A stretch of DNA of 64,000 nt from Polaribacter sp. WD7. Its GTDB lineage: Bacteria > Bacteroidota > Bacteroidia > Flavobacteriales > Flavobacteriaceae. The notes under the pieces were generated by a model. It worked only from the letters and a program-made list of their open reading frames with translations, searched no databases and was not told where the DNA came from. A program made the translations under genes and the position numbers. The stretch lies in assembly GCF_003335085.1 (NCBI RefSeq), contig NZ_QPEJ01000014.1:124001-188000 (forward strand), read 5' to 3'. This document shows positions 1 through 8,041 of the stretch, in pieces. Numbering within the stretch: position 1 is the stretch's first letter; the number at the start of each line of letters is the position of its first letter.

Positions 1-2
1 TA

Positions 3-284
3 GATTGCGAAGTGTACTCATTAAATTTTAAGCTGTTTAAAAAACTTTCTATTGATGACAAAGCTATTTCAAACTTATATGCAACTGTATTAGAATATGT
101 TTTTCTTAGTTTAGAAGCCAAAGTTTACGACCTTTCTGTTTTAAATGCTACAGAAAGATACCTAAAATTAAAAAAGCAAATACCTGATATTGAGAATTTA
201 ATACCCCAATATCATATAGCCTCCTATCTTAATATTACTCCTGTTCAGTTAAGTAGAATTAGAAAAGAAATTTATTCAAAATAA
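3..284 (+). CDS. Crp/Fnr family transcriptional regulator, C-terminal part
   Basis: This is the 3' end of a gene whose start lies before the window; the frame is open from base 3. The last 45 residues carry a winged helix-turn-helix ending in IPQYHIASYLNITPVQLSRIRK, the usual C-terminus of short Bacteroidetes Crp/Fnr proteins. The preceding part (ATERYLKLKKQIPDIEN) is the linker helix after the cyclic-nucleotide-type beta barrel, which is outside the window. The effector cannot be judged because that barrel is missing. A strong terminator follows 100 bp downstream, so this is probably the last gene of its transcript. The family is clear; its regulon is not. Confidence 0.85.
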   Translation, partial: DCEVYSLNFKLFKKLSIDDKAISNLYATVLEYVFLSLEAKVYDLSVLNATERYLKLKKQIPDIENLIPQYHIASYLNITPVQLSRIRKEIYSK

Positions 285-384
285 TAAAATCGATTAACAT
301 ATGTTAATTTATTAATAATAATATAATTGTATTTTTGATATTGTATTATTTCCCCCAATTTATTGTTATAGTAACAATTTACAT

Positions 385-417
385 AAAAGGCTTATTTCTT
401 TAATAAGCCTTTTTTTT
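385..417 (+). terminator. Rho-independent terminator after the Crp/Fnr gene
   Basis: A 12-bp perfect stem (AAAAGGCTTATT, 385-396, with AATAAGCCTTTT, 402-413) encloses a 5-nt loop and runs into a T tract. It ends only 5 bp before the start codon of the next gene, so that gene must use a promoter inside or just before the hairpin or depend on read-through. Confidence 0.85.
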
Positions 418-422
418 ATATT

Positions 423-731
423 ATGAGTTTAAAATTTAGTATTCATTACGGACTACATTTTGCAATCCCCTTTTTTATTGCATTTTTTCTTTTTAGAAAA
501 CAATGGAAAATGGTGTACTCAATTTTTTTATTATCTATGCTCGTAGATTTAGATCATTTACTTGCCACTCCTCTTTTTGACAAAAATAGATGTAGCATAA
601 ATTTTCATCCTTTACACTCTTATATTGCTATTGGTTTCTATTGTTTTGGGCTGTTTTTTAAAAAGACAAAAATCATATGTATTGCGCTATTATTTCATAT
701 GATTACAGATTTCATAGATTGCTATTTGTAA
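423..731 (+). CDS. DUF6122 family small membrane protein
   Basis: This 102-residue protein has about four hydrophobic segments (residues 10-25, 30-48, 66-80 and 84-100). It carries the motif LVDLDHLLATP near residue 40 and paired histidines (FHPLHSY, FHMITDF), a pattern seen in DUF6122 and reminiscent of small membrane metal-binding hydrolase-like proteins. Its function is unknown. It is convergent with the flippase gene and their 3' ends overlap by 10 bp. The only upstream start is the ATG right behind a terminator hairpin. Family assignment is from memory of the domain's His/Asp pattern. Confidence 0.7.
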   Translation: MSLKFSIHYGLHFAIPFFIAFFLFRKQWKMVYSIFLLSMLVDLDHLLATPLFDKNRCSINFHPLHSYIAIGFYCFGLFFKKTKIICIALLFHMITDFIDCYL

Positions 732-2176
732 AAACGTTGCAATAGTTTATTTAGCTCAGGAGAAAGATTTAGTTTTATAACCAATAAAACATACAAACTT
801 GCTATTATGCTACTTTTAAGAATAATATTTACAATAGGATGAAAAGAAAAACTCCAAAAGTAAAATGCAAAAAACACCAAAGTAATTAACATAAAGACCA
901 TTGCAGTATTTTTAGAAAAAGGTAAAATGGAAAACTTTTTCTTAACATACCAAATCTTAATGGTATTGAATACTAAAATTACAATTAAGGTTGACAAAGC
1001 GGCTCCATTCATATTAAAATATTCTATAAGAACTACATTTAGGTAAGCTACAGAAATAGCCATAGCCAAACCATAAGGTAATAAAATTTTATAATATTTA
1101 GAATTGGAAATGATTGCTCCGTTATTTCCTAAAAACATATTGTACAGTTTTGCTACAGATACCATTAAAACGATAAATACTCCTTTTGAATATTCTGGAT
1201 TACTCATAATTTTATACAACTCTTCTACATTGCAATTAATTAAAATAAAAAACAAGCCACAAATCATTAATAAATTAACTGAAGATCTTTTGTATAGCGC
1301 GTCTACTTCTTTAAAATTATGTTCATTAATAGCTTTAGATGTTAGAGGCTGTACAATTTGTAACATTGCTCTACCTGGAGCTTCTATAACGGAGGCTATA
1401 AACACACCAACTGTATAAAAAGCAGCTAGTTCTATCGCTTCTTTTTGAGGAAGCATTACTTTATCTATATCTAAAAGTATAGCTCCTGCAGAACCTGCTA
1501 AAATTATATATGCAGAATATCCTATAATCTCTTTAGTATTTTTTGGAAATTTAAAAGAAAATTTTGGCGTATAGGTTTTTAATGCATAAACCATCATTAC
1601 GATTAATCTTAAAAAATAAGATAAGGTTAAATAAATGATAAATTCATGCTGATTGATAACTTTAGCCCAAACTAAAAGAAGTAAAACCGTAATCATTATT
1701 CTAGTAAAAAGCTCTCTAACAGTATTACCAAAAGTTGATTTCATTTGTACTTTTGCCCAAGCGTAAAAAATTTCAAAATAGGCAGTAGATATAGCTACCA
1801 AATAAATGATATACGTATATCCCTTAATTAAGGCGTTTTCTATCGATAAAAATTCACTTATTTTTTCATAAAAAACGTTTCCTAAAAACCCCATTGGCAC
1901 TGCAATAAATAAAGGCAATATTAACGCAGCGCTCAAAAAACGATCTTTTTCTTCTTTGGTTTTGTAAGATGAAAAAAACTTGATAATTGTATACTGAACC
2001 CCAAAAGCTGTGAGTGGCATTAGCAAATTAGCAGCAGATAATAGAAAGACCACTAAACCATATTTTTCTGGTGTCAAAAAATTGGTATACAAAAAAAGAG
2101 TATTCATTCCTCCAACAGCAAAAGCTATAAAAATAATTACTGTATTTATCGAAGATTGTTTTTGTACGATTCCCAT
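722..2176 (-). CDS. Oligosaccharide flippase family protein (Wzx-like)
   Basis: This 484-residue protein is almost wholly hydrophobic, with 12-14 predicted membrane helices and short basic loops. The N-terminus (residues 8-45, with TNFLTPEKYGLVVFLLSAANLLMP) is typical of the polysaccharide-transport branch of the MOP superfamily, which flips lipid-linked glycans across the inner membrane. It is the last gene of the glycan operon; its ATG directly abuts the stop of the epimerase gene upstream. No Wzy polymerase or ligase is present in the operon. The glycan it carries cannot be deduced. Confidence 0.88.
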   Translation of the reverse strand: MGIVQKQSSINTVIIFIAFAVGGMNTLFLYTNFLTPEKYGLVVFLLSAANLLMPLTAFGVQYTIIKFFSSYKTKEEKDRFLSAALILPLFIAVPMGFLGNVFYEKISEFLSIENALIKGYTYIIYLVAISTAYFEIFYAWAKVQMKSTFGNTVRELFTRIMITVLLLLVWAKVINQHEFIIYLTLSYFLRLIVMMVYALKTYTPKFSFKFPKNTKEIIGYSAYIILAGSAGAILLDIDKVMLPQKEAIELAAFYTVGVFIASVIEAPGRAMLQIVQPLTSKAINEHNFKEVDALYKRSSVNLLMICGLFFILINCNVEELYKIMSNPEYSKGVFIVLMVSVAKLYNMFLGNNGAIISNSKYYKILLPYGLAMAISVAYLNVVLIEYFNMNGAALSTLIVILVFNTIKIWYVKKKFSILPFSKNTAMVFMLITLVFFAFYFWSFSFHPIVNIILKSSIIASLYVLLVIKLNLSPELNKLLQRFYK

Positions 2177-3262
2177 TTAATTATCTATTAATGTAATGAT
2201 AGATTTGTAAATTTTCTCTCCCACATTATCACCATACAACTCTTTGGTAAAATCTATTTTAAGTGGGTTTACAGCTTGATAAGCTTCATTAATCTTGTTA
2301 AAATCGTTACCTACAATTATAGCAAAATTATTTTCTACCAATTCTAACCACTCTGTTTCTTCTCTTACAATAATCGTATATTTTTTATTAAAAAAAGCTT
2401 CTTTTTGTAAACCTCCACTGTCAGTAATTACTAAATAACAGTGTTTTAGGAGTTCTAGCATATCAAAATACCCTACAGGTTCTATGCATTTTATTTTAGG
2501 GGATATATGGTGTTCTTGCAATATTTTTTTGGTTCTTGGGTGCAAGGGTACAACAACCTCTTTTTCTTGATGAATATTTTCTAAAGCTTCAAAAATATTT
2601 CTTAGTTTTTTGATGTCATTCGTATTCTCTTCTCTGTGGATGGTAGCCAAAACAAAAGATGAAGATTTTACTCCTAAATCTTTTAAAATAGATGATTTTT
2701 CTTCAGAGAATTGACTGTAGTACGTAACAGCGTCTTTCATGATATCTCCATGTTTTTCAATCTTATTTTCAAAGTTTTGAAAACCTTCATTTTTTAGATT
2801 TTGAACAGCTGTATTTGTAGGACAACTAAGTAAATTAGCAATTCTATCAGTTAAAATTCTGTTGATTTCTTCGGGCATTAGCATATTGAAAGAACGTAAT
2901 CCTGCCTCTATGTGTACTATTTTTATATGTAACTTTTTTGCAGCTAATGCACCTGCAATGGTAGAGTTTGTATCACCATAAACAACAACAACATCAGGTT
3001 TTTCATCAAGTAATATTGCTTCAATTTTTTCGAGCATCTTACCTGTCATAGCTCCATGACTCAAACTATTAATTGCCAAATTGTATTTAGGCTTAGGAAT
3101 GTTCATTTCTTGAAAAAACACATCACTCATGTTTTTATCAAAATGCTGACCAGTATGTACAATCACCTCATTAACAACATTGTGTCTACTTATTATTCGA
3201 CTCAAAACAGCTCCTTTTACAAACTGAGGTCTTGCCCCTAAAATTGTTACTATTTTTTTCAA
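2177..3262 (-). CDS. wecB: UDP-N-acetylglucosamine 2-epimerase (non-hydrolysing)
   Basis: This enzyme interconverts UDP-GlcNAc and UDP-ManNAc, supplying ManNAc-type sugars for surface glycans. Signature segments are in order: ILGARPQFVKGA (residue 7 on), HTGQHFDKNMSDVFF (near 37), YGDTNSTIAGALAA (near 95), HIEAGLRSF (near 117) followed by PEEINRILTDRIA, and DSGGLQKEAFF (near 282). Length of 361 residues is normal. It lies in the middle of the glycan operon, 2 bp after the upstream glycosyltransferase gene. No ManNAc dehydrogenase (wecC) is nearby, so further conversion of the product would need genes elsewhere. Confidence 0.92.
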   Translation of the reverse strand: MKKIVTILGARPQFVKGAVLSRIISRHNVVNEVIVHTGQHFDKNMSDVFFQEMNIPKPKYNLAINSLSHGAMTGKMLEKIEAILLDEKPDVVVVYGDTNSTIAGALAAKKLHIKIVHIEAGLRSFNMLMPEEINRILTDRIANLLSCPTNTAVQNLKNEGFQNFENKIEKHGDIMKDAVTYYSQFSEEKSSILKDLGVKSSSFVLATIHREENTNDIKKLRNIFEALENIHQEKEVVVPLHPRTKKILQEHHISPKIKCIEPVGYFDMLELLKHCYLVITDSGGLQKEAFFNKKYTIIVREETEWLELVENNFAIIVGNDFNKINEAYQAVNPLKIDFTKELYGDNVGEKIYKSIITLIDN

Positions 3263-3264
3263 TT

Positions 3265-4542
3265 TTATTTTATCTTTTTTATAATTTGAGCTAATTGTGC
3301 TGTTAAATTCTTACGATGATATTGTTCTATATTTATGGACGCAATCTTTAAATTTCCTGTTTTATAATCGGAATAGAGTTTGAAAATTTCAGATTTGAGG
3401 GCTTCTTTTTCATCAAAATCTACTATGGTACCAGAATTGGTGTTTTTTAAAATCTCAGCTAAATCTCCATCTTTTGGACCAATAGCTAAAATAGGTCTTT
3501 TTGCTTGTAAATATTCAAAAATTTTACCCGTAATAATTCCTTTAGCACTTGGCACATTGTTTATTGCCAATAGTAAAACTTGCGATTTTAATTGATACTT
3601 TTTCACTTCATTATGAGAAACATAACCTACTTTATCAATTATACTTTTTGGTAGCTTATCAATAGACTCTTCTACTTGACTCGCCAATTTACCAATTAAC
3701 TTTATGATTACATCATTTTTAAATTCTTGGTTCTCTTCTATTAAATCATGTAAAGCTTCCCAAAAAATAATAGGATTTCTATCAGCATTCATTAATCCAA
3801 TATGCGTAATTGTAAATTTAGTATCTAATTGTATAGGAGTGTCTTGCTTTTTAGTATCCGAATCATAACCGTTAGTAATCACATGTATATTATTAGAAAT
3901 AGAAGAAAAATTTTCTTTCATGGTTTCTCCTACTACTAAAACAGCATCGGCGTTTTTTAGAACTTTTTTTTCTAATAAATGATGTTTGGCTTTCGATTTG
4001 TTTGACAATGGTAGTTGATGAAAGTAATCGATATCTGTCCAAGGGTCTCTAAAGTCAGATATCCATGGTATTCCTGTTGTTCCCTTTAAGGCTAATCCAA
4101 TAAGATGTAAGCTGTGGGGTGGCCCAGTAGTAATTATTGCATCTATTTCATTTTCTAAAAGGTATTTTTTTAAAAATTTTATTGAAGGTTTAATCCAAAA
4201 TTTTCTAGCATCTGGAATAAAATAATTGGCTCTTATCTTTAGAAAAAGCCTACCCAACAAATTCGGATTTGATTCTAAAAAACCAGCACTTTGTTTCGCT
4301 TTTTTAGGTTTTAAAAAAGAAAATATCGTATTAGGTTCTACAATTGATTTTGAGATGAATTGTATATTTTCTGGAATATCTGATTGTAACGAATTATCTA
4401 TTATTGGGTAATTTGCATCCTTAGGTATATAAACAACAGGTTCTATGCCAAAATCTCTAAGATATTTTACAAACTTCAACCAACGTTGAACCCCAGAACC
4501 TCCTGCAGGCGGCCAATAATATGTAATAATTAATACTTTCAA
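3265..4542 (-). CDS. Glycosyltransferase family 4-like protein
   Basis: This 425-residue protein has the GT-B fold layout. The N-terminal domain begins KVLIITYYWPPAGGSGVQRW, a common start in flavobacterial glycosyltransferases of glycan loci, and contains the acceptor-side stretch PWISDFRDPW near residue 165. The C-terminal nucleotide-sugar domain has KGIITGKIFEYLQAKRPILA near residue 345. There is no signal peptide, so it acts on the cytoplasmic face. Its start overlaps the stop of the preceding gene by 4 bp (ATGA type), indicating translational coupling. Sugar specificity cannot be read. Confidence 0.88.
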   Translation of the reverse strand: MKVLIITYYWPPAGGSGVQRWLKFVKYLRDFGIEPVVYIPKDANYPIIDNSLQSDIPENIQFISKSIVEPNTIFSFLKPKKAKQSAGFLESNPNLLGRLFLKIRANYFIPDARKFWIKPSIKFLKKYLLENEIDAIITTGPPHSLHLIGLALKGTTGIPWISDFRDPWTDIDYFHQLPLSNKSKAKHHLLEKKVLKNADAVLVVGETMKENFSSISNNIHVITNGYDSDTKKQDTPIQLDTKFTITHIGLMNADRNPIIFWEALHDLIEENQEFKNDVIIKLIGKLASQVEESIDKLPKSIIDKVGYVSHNEVKKYQLKSQVLLLAINNVPSAKGIITGKIFEYLQAKRPILAIGPKDGDLAEILKNTNSGTIVDFDEKEALKSEIFKLYSDYKTGNLKIASINIEQYHRKNLTAQLAQIIKKIK

Positions 4543-5729
4543 GAGGATAGATTATCGTATAAATGTAGTAGTTTTTTTGATGTATGCTCCCAAGAGAACT
4601 CGTTTTCTATAAAATGTTTGCCGTTTGCCCCTAGTTTTTCTCGTAAACTTTTATCGTTATAAAGAAGAAGTGTTTTATCTACAAAACCTTTCACATTTCT
4701 ATCTTCATGCACCAAGCCCGTATTATATTTTTCAACAATATTTTTTTGTGCAGTTGCATTGCTAACTAAAACTGGTTTACCCAGACTCAAATACTGAAAT
4801 ATTTTATTTGCATACGTAGTGTCATGATGTAAATTTCTGTGGAGAGGAGAAATACAAATATCACTTGATAATATGTAATCTTTAAAAAGATCTGGGTTTT
4901 TCCAACCAACAAAATCTATATATTCTTTTAATTCTAAATCATTAGTTAAATTTCTTAATACGCTGTCAGAAGAATTTTTACCAACTATCACCAACTGTAT
5001 ATTTTTGATACTATCTTTTAGTACTTTTATAGCTTTAATAGCAGTTTGTAAACCTCTTCTTAGACCTGTATCTCCAATGTAAAGTAGCACAAATTTTTCT
5101 TTATAACTAGCAAAAATTTCATCATTTACCTTAGCATCTTTATAAAAATTTATTCTTACAGTGTTAGGTACAATTACTATTTTGGTATTTCCTATATTAA
5201 CTCTACTTAAAATTTCTTCTTTAGATTCCTTGGTTACAACAATAATTTTATCACTTTTAATTAAGAATGATTCCTCTTTTTTTTTCCATTTTTTAGGAGA
5301 TATCAAGTATTTCCCCGGGAACTTCAGCAAATGAGGATAATATTTCATGATTTCTGGCCTATTTTCATGCAAATCTAAGACTGTCTTTAAGTTAAATTTT
5401 TGATTAACAAAAAAAACAGTTCCTGCAATTCTAATATCATGGATATGGAGTATTTCAATATTATTTTCTGAAATAAAATGCGTTATTTTAGAAGCTAGTA
5501 AAACTTTATAAAAAGGAAGCGTATAAGCCAGCGCAGATAGTTTATAAGTTAGCTTAGTCGATGGATAACTTTTTACTTGTATCTCATTTATTAATTTATT
5601 TTCAAATTTCTTGGTATAATTCAAACAAAATAAAAAAACTTCATGACCTGCTTCGATCAAAGAAAGAGCCTCATTTTCTACCCTTGGATCAGGAGGGAAT
5701 TCCTCATCTAAAATCATACCAACTCTCAT
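4539..5729 (-). CDS. Glycosyltransferase family 4
   Basis: This is a 396-residue GT-B glycosyltransferase. The N-terminal half starts MRVGMILDEEFPPDPRVENEA, a form typical of GT4 enzymes that take a donor at the cytoplasmic membrane face. The C-terminal half has VLLYIGDTGLRRGL (near 215), QLVIVGKN (near 245) and HHDTTYANKIFQYLSLGKPVL (near 305), which corresponds to the GT4 ExFxxxxxE-type donor site region. It overlaps both neighbours by 4 bp. It is similar in type to the next gene but too divergent to call a recent duplicate. Donor and acceptor are unknown. Confidence 0.9.
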   Translation of the reverse strand: MRVGMILDEEFPPDPRVENEALSLIEAGHEVFLFCLNYTKKFENKLINEIQVKSYPSTKLTYKLSALAYTLPFYKVLLASKITHFISENNIEILHIHDIRIAGTVFFVNQKFNLKTVLDLHENRPEIMKYYPHLLKFPGKYLISPKKWKKKEESFLIKSDKIIVVTKESKEEILSRVNIGNTKIVIVPNTVRINFYKDAKVNDEIFASYKEKFVLLYIGDTGLRRGLQTAIKAIKVLKDSIKNIQLVIVGKNSSDSVLRNLTNDLELKEYIDFVGWKNPDLFKDYILSSDICISPLHRNLHHDTTYANKIFQYLSLGKPVLVSNATAQKNIVEKYNTGLVHEDRNVKGFVDKTLLLYNDKSLREKLGANGKHFIENEFSWEHTSKKLLHLYDNLSS

Positions 5730-6250
5730 AAAGCTATTTTATTTGCATAAACTGCGTAATACCTTGGAGTAAACTTCCTCAAAATAGGTCTAAATCCTAT
5801 TTTATTTATAGGGCTTGTCCACTTTTGCTTTTCTTTAATTTTCCAGCCTGCTTTTTCCAATAACCAATCAAATTGCCAGTCTTCAAATTCATGATAATGC
5901 CTATCCCAATCATCTGTCTTGCTTCTATATGCTTTAGCAAACCATAAGTTTAAAGGAACTGTGGTTATCAATTTTGTTGCTTTAATTTCGTTTAAAACGT
6001 TTAAAGGAGACAATAAATGCTCAAAAATTTCGAATGCAGTTACAGCATCAACTTGGTGTTGTTTTACAATTTCTGGTAAAACATCTAAATCTTCTCCATT
6101 GGTATTAATGACTGTATAGCCATTATTTTCCATTATTTCAGAGAAAGGGTTTCTAACTCCTAAATCTAAAATTGTTGCAGGTGCAGGTAATACTTTTTGT
6201 AGAAATACAATGGTGTTATGATATCTCTTTGATGGAAAATTTTTATACAT
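5726..6250 (-). CDS. SAM-dependent class I methyltransferase of the glycan operon
   Basis: This 174-residue protein has a short Rossmann-type methyltransferase core: a motif-I equivalent at TILDLGVRNPFSEIM (near residue 22), then VDAVTAFEIFEHLLSPLNVLNEI (near 68), resembling the FEVxEHL motif of Methyltransf_11/MetW-like proteins. Motif I is degenerate (DLGVRN rather than GxGxG), so SAM binding is inferred. It is the first gene of the five-gene minus-strand glycan operon, and its stop overlaps the next start by 4 bp. It may methylate a sugar or cap a chain; alternatively it is a non-catalytic relative. Confidence 0.75.
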   Translation of the reverse strand: MYKNFPSKRYHNTIVFLQKVLPAPATILDLGVRNPFSEIMENNGYTVINTNGEDLDVLPEIVKQHQVDAVTAFEIFEHLLSPLNVLNEIKATKLITTVPLNLWFAKAYRSKTDDWDRHYHEFEDWQFDWLLEKAGWKIKEKQKWTSPINKIGFRPILRKFTPRYYAVYANKIAL

Positions 6251-6303
6251 ACAATAAAATTATACTGTAAAATTACTAAATATAAAATTTGTTGTACACA
6301 AAA

Positions 6304-6333
6304 AAAGGAGAGAAATTATAATTCCTCTCCTTT
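6304..6333 (-). terminator. Bidirectional hairpin terminator upstream of the glycan operon
   Basis: The arms AAAGGAGAG (6304-6312) and CTCTCCTTT (6325-6333) pair perfectly across a 12-nt AT loop. On the minus strand the stem is followed by a TTTTTTG run, and on the plus strand by TTTATACTTTTT. It would insulate the glycan operon from transcripts coming from the LamG gene. Confidence 0.65.
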
Positions 6334-6910
6334 ATACTTTTTCATAACAATGCATATTTAAATGCTATACGAAAATAGAATATTTAAATAATTAATAGTT
6401 TATAAAAAAACATATATGTTATTCTTTTTATAAAAAGCATGAAAACTTTTTCTTAATTAACTGAATTACATATATTTATTTTTACAAAAAAACAAAAAGA
6501 AAACTACTATAGCACTAGTTCTACTTCTTTCTTTTTCTACTTTTCAGGGAAAATGATATGTTTATTTTATAAACACTATTTACTATAAGTAAATAATCAA
6601 CATATAAAACATCTGTTTTGTTTTTTTATAAAATCGTACAATTTGCGTTATATGAACCATCTATAAAAAGGAAAACATAAGATAATGAAGATAGTTTATA
6701 TTCTTTTGTATTAGATAAATATCTTCTAAAATTAATCCCATTAATGGTTTGATTTTGTTTTTTTGTTATGATATCTTAAACAAAATAGCAAAACGTTAAA
6801 CCCAGGTTTAATTAAAGATATTGCTTCATTTTCAAAACTAAGATTAGAAGGAAACCTACTATTTAAAATCACCTCATTTTTAATGAATACAAAGTTCATG
6901 TATATAATAA
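6334..6910. other. Non-coding AT-rich spacer, no supported gene
   Basis: About 580 bp separate the terminator from the stop of the LamG/T9SS gene. Both strands are broken by frequent stops. The longest open stretch (plus strand, about 48 codons ending near 6917) has no start codon of its own and no recognisable family. I see no tRNA, no repeat shared with the rest of the window and no clear promoter. Confidence 0.5.
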
Positions 6911-7882
6911 CTACTTGAAAACTTTTTTATAAAAAGTTTTTTCTTTAGTTATTACTCTTAGAATGTAAGCCCCATTGGGTAATCTTTTTGTATTAACTAT
7001 ATCATTATTATTCATATTGACACGAACTTCTTTTCCTCTTAGATCAAATAGGGACACATCTTTAACATTAGCATATGAATGGATTGTAATTTTATCTTTA
7101 AAAGGATTTGGATAAATTGTAATTTCATTTTTATAATATTCATCAGCACTAGCACTTAAAACTTCTACATCTTTATTATACAAAGCTTCTACATCATATT
7201 TATTTAAGGCTTTATTCCAGTATTTAAACTCATCTAAAGTACCTTTGAAGTAAAAAGTATCTAAATTTGTGTTTGAATCTTTTCGGCCTATAGATCCTGG
7301 ATTATTAGTATATCCAATTCCCATGTTACTTGCACCTGAATAAGTTCCTTCATCATTAACTGAATTTATATAAATATTCATGTCTAACTTATCTCTAACT
7401 ACAAAAACAAAATGATACCATATATCAGGAGATAAAATTGTATTTCCAACTTTACTTCTTCTATTTCCTGATGTTGTATTTCCAGTATTATCACCGTAAG
7501 AAATCGCTATTCTTCCTGATGAAAGGCTAGACCAAACACCTGAATGATTATTTTCTTCAAAATCTGTTGTAAAAGTAACGGAACTCCTATCTTCTAAATT
7601 ATCAAACTTTGCCCAAAAAGAAATTGTAATAGGCAGATTAGGTTTTAACTTTTCATTATTTGGAAAATCGACATAATTATCAATACCATCAAAATATAAT
7701 GCCGATTCTGGGTTGCCATTTCTATCCTCAACGAAAAATGGCTCTCCATATAAAGTGGCATCATACATATTCTCTGAAGTATCATTTACATTAGCATCAA
7801 ATCTATAATGAACTAGAAGATCTTGAGAATTTGAAGATAAAATAAATAAGAAAGTAATAATTGATAAATAAATCTTTTTCAT
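6911..7882 (-). CDS. LamG-domain secreted protein with T9SS type A sorting domain
   Basis: A signal peptide (MKKIYLSIITFLFILSSNS) is followed by a LamG/concanavalin-like domain (residues 22-230) containing LLVHYRFDANVNDTSENMYDA, LYFDGIDNYVDFPN and GTLDEFKYWNKALN, as in laminin-G-like carbohydrate-binding jelly rolls. The last 75 residues are a type IX secretion tail (ITIYPNPFKDKITI ... VSLFDLRGKEV ... LPNGAYILRVITKEKTFYKKVFK). The protein is therefore exported and attached to the cell surface or released. I chose the second ATG because it starts the signal peptide directly; an alternative ATG lies 9 bp upstream (7891). The ligand is unknown. Confidence 0.88.
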   Translation of the reverse strand: MKKIYLSIITFLFILSSNSQDLLVHYRFDANVNDTSENMYDATLYGEPFFVEDRNGNPESALYFDGIDNYVDFPNNEKLKPNLPITISFWAKFDNLEDRSSVTFTTDFEENNHSGVWSSLSSGRIAISYGDNTGNTTSGNRRSKVGNTILSPDIWYHFVFVVRDKLDMNIYINSVNDEGTYSGASNMGIGYTNNPGSIGRKDSNTNLDTFYFKGTLDEFKYWNKALNKYDVEALYNKDVEVLSASADEYYKNEITIYPNPFKDKITIHSYANVKDVSLFDLRGKEVRVNMNNNDIVNTKRLPNGAYILRVITKEKTFYKKVFK

Positions 7883-8041
7883 TATTAACATTTTAAAAAT
7901 AATTCTTAATCCGTAATAAATTTAATGTTTTGTTTTAATTTTAACTATCTTTTATTGAATTTGTTAAACGCTATTTATAAAAAGCAAAGTATTTTTTTCT
8001 TAAAATTTTAATCAATATTTTTGCTATCGCTAAAAATTATT

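Noticed and set aside
6760..6917. Plus-strand open stretch of 48 codons in the spacer before the LamG gene
   Set aside because: It has no start codon at a sensible place, overlaps the LamG stop, and shows no recognisable domain.
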